Assembly (NCBI GenBank): GCA_945787595.1
Contig: CALZJV010000337.1
Span: 1 to 14,143, forward strand
From: an uncultured Desulfobacterales bacterium
GTDB lineage: Bacteria; Desulfobacterota; Desulfobacteria; Desulfobacterales; JAFDCJ01
Length of the DNA: 14,143 nt
Direction of reading: 5' to 3'
The notes beneath the pieces were generated by a model, which saw nothing but the letters and a program-made list of their open reading frames with translations, was not told where the DNA came from and searched no databases. Positions 12,957 through 14,143 of this stretch are shown here, piece by piece. Both the position numbers and the translations under genes were made by a program. Within the stretch, counting starts at the first letter, position 1, and every line of letters begins with the position of its first letter.

Positions 12957-14021
12957 ATGCGAAATAATGAAGGTATCTTCATTTCAGCCATGTTGCCTTA
13001 TCCATTATCAACCTCTGTTGACTTGCTAAATATTCTCCTAAAATACGCTTCAGGATTAGGGATTGATGAACAAACCATCATCTCCGAAGCCGGCACAGAC
13101 CTTTCTGCCTATCGGCTCAAGGAAGCACGAATTCCAGTACACACCTTTCACACGATTTGGTCGTTTATTATAAATCGCTCCGAAGACCCCGATTTCGGGC
13201 TTCATTTCGGTGAAGAATCACACATATTGCTAAGTAGACATTTGCTTTATGCCATGATGATGAATTGTGAAAATGTGGCGCAAGCTATTCGGAAGAATTT
13301 TCAATACCATAAATTGATTATGGACATCATCCGGCCCATGATAAATATTGAAAGCACCCTGGCGCATTTAACCTGGGAAATGGGTCATCCGGCGTTATCC
13401 CCCGAACGACATTTATCCGAGTCTGTACTCGTATTGTTTGTCTTAATGCTCCGATTACTCACCGAAGACCAATTTATATTGACGGAGGTTCGATTCAGCC
13501 ACCCCTGGCCGGAAAACACAGCCGAACATAAACGGATTTTTCAAGCCCCCCTGATGTTTGGTCAAAAGAGCAATGAAATCGTGATATCCAAAAGCTGCCT
13601 GAACAACCCCATTCTTTTGGCAAATCCCAAGATCATGGAGGGTTTAGAAGAACTGGTGCAAAAAGCGCTGCGCCGTGCGTATGCCCTGAACTCATGGAGG
13701 GAAAAAGTTGCCCAAATTCTATTCAAAGCATTACTTCAGGAAAAAAATACCGATATCGATACAATTGCCAAAAATCTCGCCATGACCACACGCAATTTGC
13801 AACTTAAATTAAAAAAAGAAGGTGCCTCTTTTCGAAAACTTCTCGATGAAGTCAGAAAGAAAATCGCCGTCGGTTATCTAAAGGATGAGGATGCTTCGAT
13901 CTGTGAAATTGCCCTACTATTGGGTTTTGCCGAACAAAGCGCTTTTCACCACGCCTTTAAGCGCTGGACGGGGGAAACACCCGGGGAATATCGCAGGCAT
14001 CTAGTTAGTGCCCATCCATAA
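12957..14021 (+). CDS. AraC-family transcriptional regulator, OruR-like
   Basis: This 354-residue regulator has the size and order of the AraC subgroup with an arabinose-binding-like N-terminal domain (PF12625 type, as in OruR or ArgR of pseudomonads). The C-terminal about 100 residues form the double helix-turn-helix: DTIAKNLAMTTRNLQLKLKK is the first HTH, and SICEIALLLGFAEQSAFHHA with FKRWTGETPGEYRR is the second HTH and the AraC signature. The N-terminal domain should sense a small effector that cannot be identified here. The ATG at 12957 lacks a clear ribosome site; an ATG 33 bases downstream (MLPYPLST) is an equally plausible start. It diverges from the SRPBCC-like gene, its most likely local target. 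The gene is AT-richer than the kor/hdr block. Confidence 0.85.
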   Translation: MRNNEGIFISAMLPYPLSTSVDLLNILLKYASGLGIDEQTIISEAGTDLSAYRLKEARIPVHTFHTIWSFIINRSEDPDFGLHFGEESHILLSRHLLYAMMMNCENVAQAIRKNFQYHKLIMDIIRPMINIESTLAHLTWEMGHPALSPERHLSESVLVLFVLMLRLLTEDQFILTEVRFSHPWPENTAEHKRIFQAPLMFGQKSNEIVISKSCLNNPILLANPKIMEGLEELVQKALRRAYALNSWREKVAQILFKALLQEKNTDIDTIAKNLAMTTRNLQLKLKKEGASFRKLLDEVRKKIAVGYLKDEDASICEIALLLGFAEQSAFHHAFKRWTGETPGEYRRHLVSAHP

Positions 14022-14143
14022 ATTGCCGTAACCAAAAATGGGCACCTGATGGTGTTTCCTATCCAGAAATGAGGATTTTTGCCCAAGGTCAAGGAAATCA
14101 AGCGCTTGTGCGGAGGCGTAGTTTACTACGCCGCACAAGCAAG
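14022..14143. repeat. Strong hairpin at the window's right end
   Basis: GCTTGTGC..GGCGTAGT (14104-14122) pairs with ACTACGCCGCACAAGC (14125-14140), giving 16 base pairs with a 3-nt bulge (GGA) and a 2-nt loop. It lies about 80 bases after the AraC-family stop. No T-run follows before the window ends, so a terminator cannot be confirmed. The plus strand is also open in one frame across the hairpin (reading ...MRIFAQGQGNQALVRRRSLL), so this may instead be the start of a repeat element or short gene cut by the window edge. Confidence 0.4.

Overview
The window reads as chromosome from an anaerobic, sulfate-reducer-like bacterium, most plausibly a member of the Desulfobacterota/Desulfobacterales. 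That placement is inferred from gene content: a four-subunit 2-oxoacid:ferredoxin oxidoreductase next to heterodisulfide-reductase (Hdr) genes with an HdrA-MvhD fusion, in a genome with long repeat-filled intergenic spaces. No rRNA, tRNA or marker gene is present to confirm it.

Layout. Positions 5-1225 (+) encode a YcaQ/AlkZ-like DNA glycosylase. It is followed by a 280-bp MITE-like element flanked by TTAA (1280-1567) and by a metallo-beta-lactamase-fold hydrolase on the minus strand (2356-1589). A repeat-rich gap (2357-3187) carries the first copy of a dispersed hairpin repeat and a palindromic promoter region. The core follows, all on the plus strand: korC, korD, korA and korB (3188-6091, tightly packed), then a second repeat copy, an hdrA-mvhD fusion (6364-8757), hdrC (8832-9299), a third repeat copy, a second copy of the palindromic promoter element (9665-9735), and hdrB (9811-10728). 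Downstream lie a single-domain response regulator (minus), two decayed gene tails that meet head to head, a divergent GreB-like factor (plus), and an SRPBCC-like protein (minus) diverging from an AraC-family regulator (plus). The window ends in a strong hairpin.

How the genes may work together. KorCDAB should oxidise a 2-oxoacid (2-oxoglutarate is the best guess) to its acyl-CoA and pass electrons to ferredoxin. HdrA carries FAD and many Fe-S clusters, and its MvhD tail normally takes electrons from a hydrogenase or formate dehydrogenase; HdrC and HdrB form the disulfide-reducing arm. No hydrogenase, formate dehydrogenase or Flx subunit is seen here, so Kor-reduced ferredoxin is the obvious local electron source or sink. 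The strongest evidence that the two blocks are linked is a 71-bp region with the palindrome CTGACAACATGTTGTCAG, found with the same internal spacing upstream of both korC and hdrB. A shared operator is one reading; a dispersed repeat is the other.

Most noteworthy: the duplicated palindromic promoter element, the Kor-Hdr module with hdrB split off under its own upstream region, a GreB paralogue that has lost both acidic tip residues, the TTAA-flanked MITE-like element, the three-copy intergenic hairpin repeat, and a rearrangement scar marked by two opposed gene tails.
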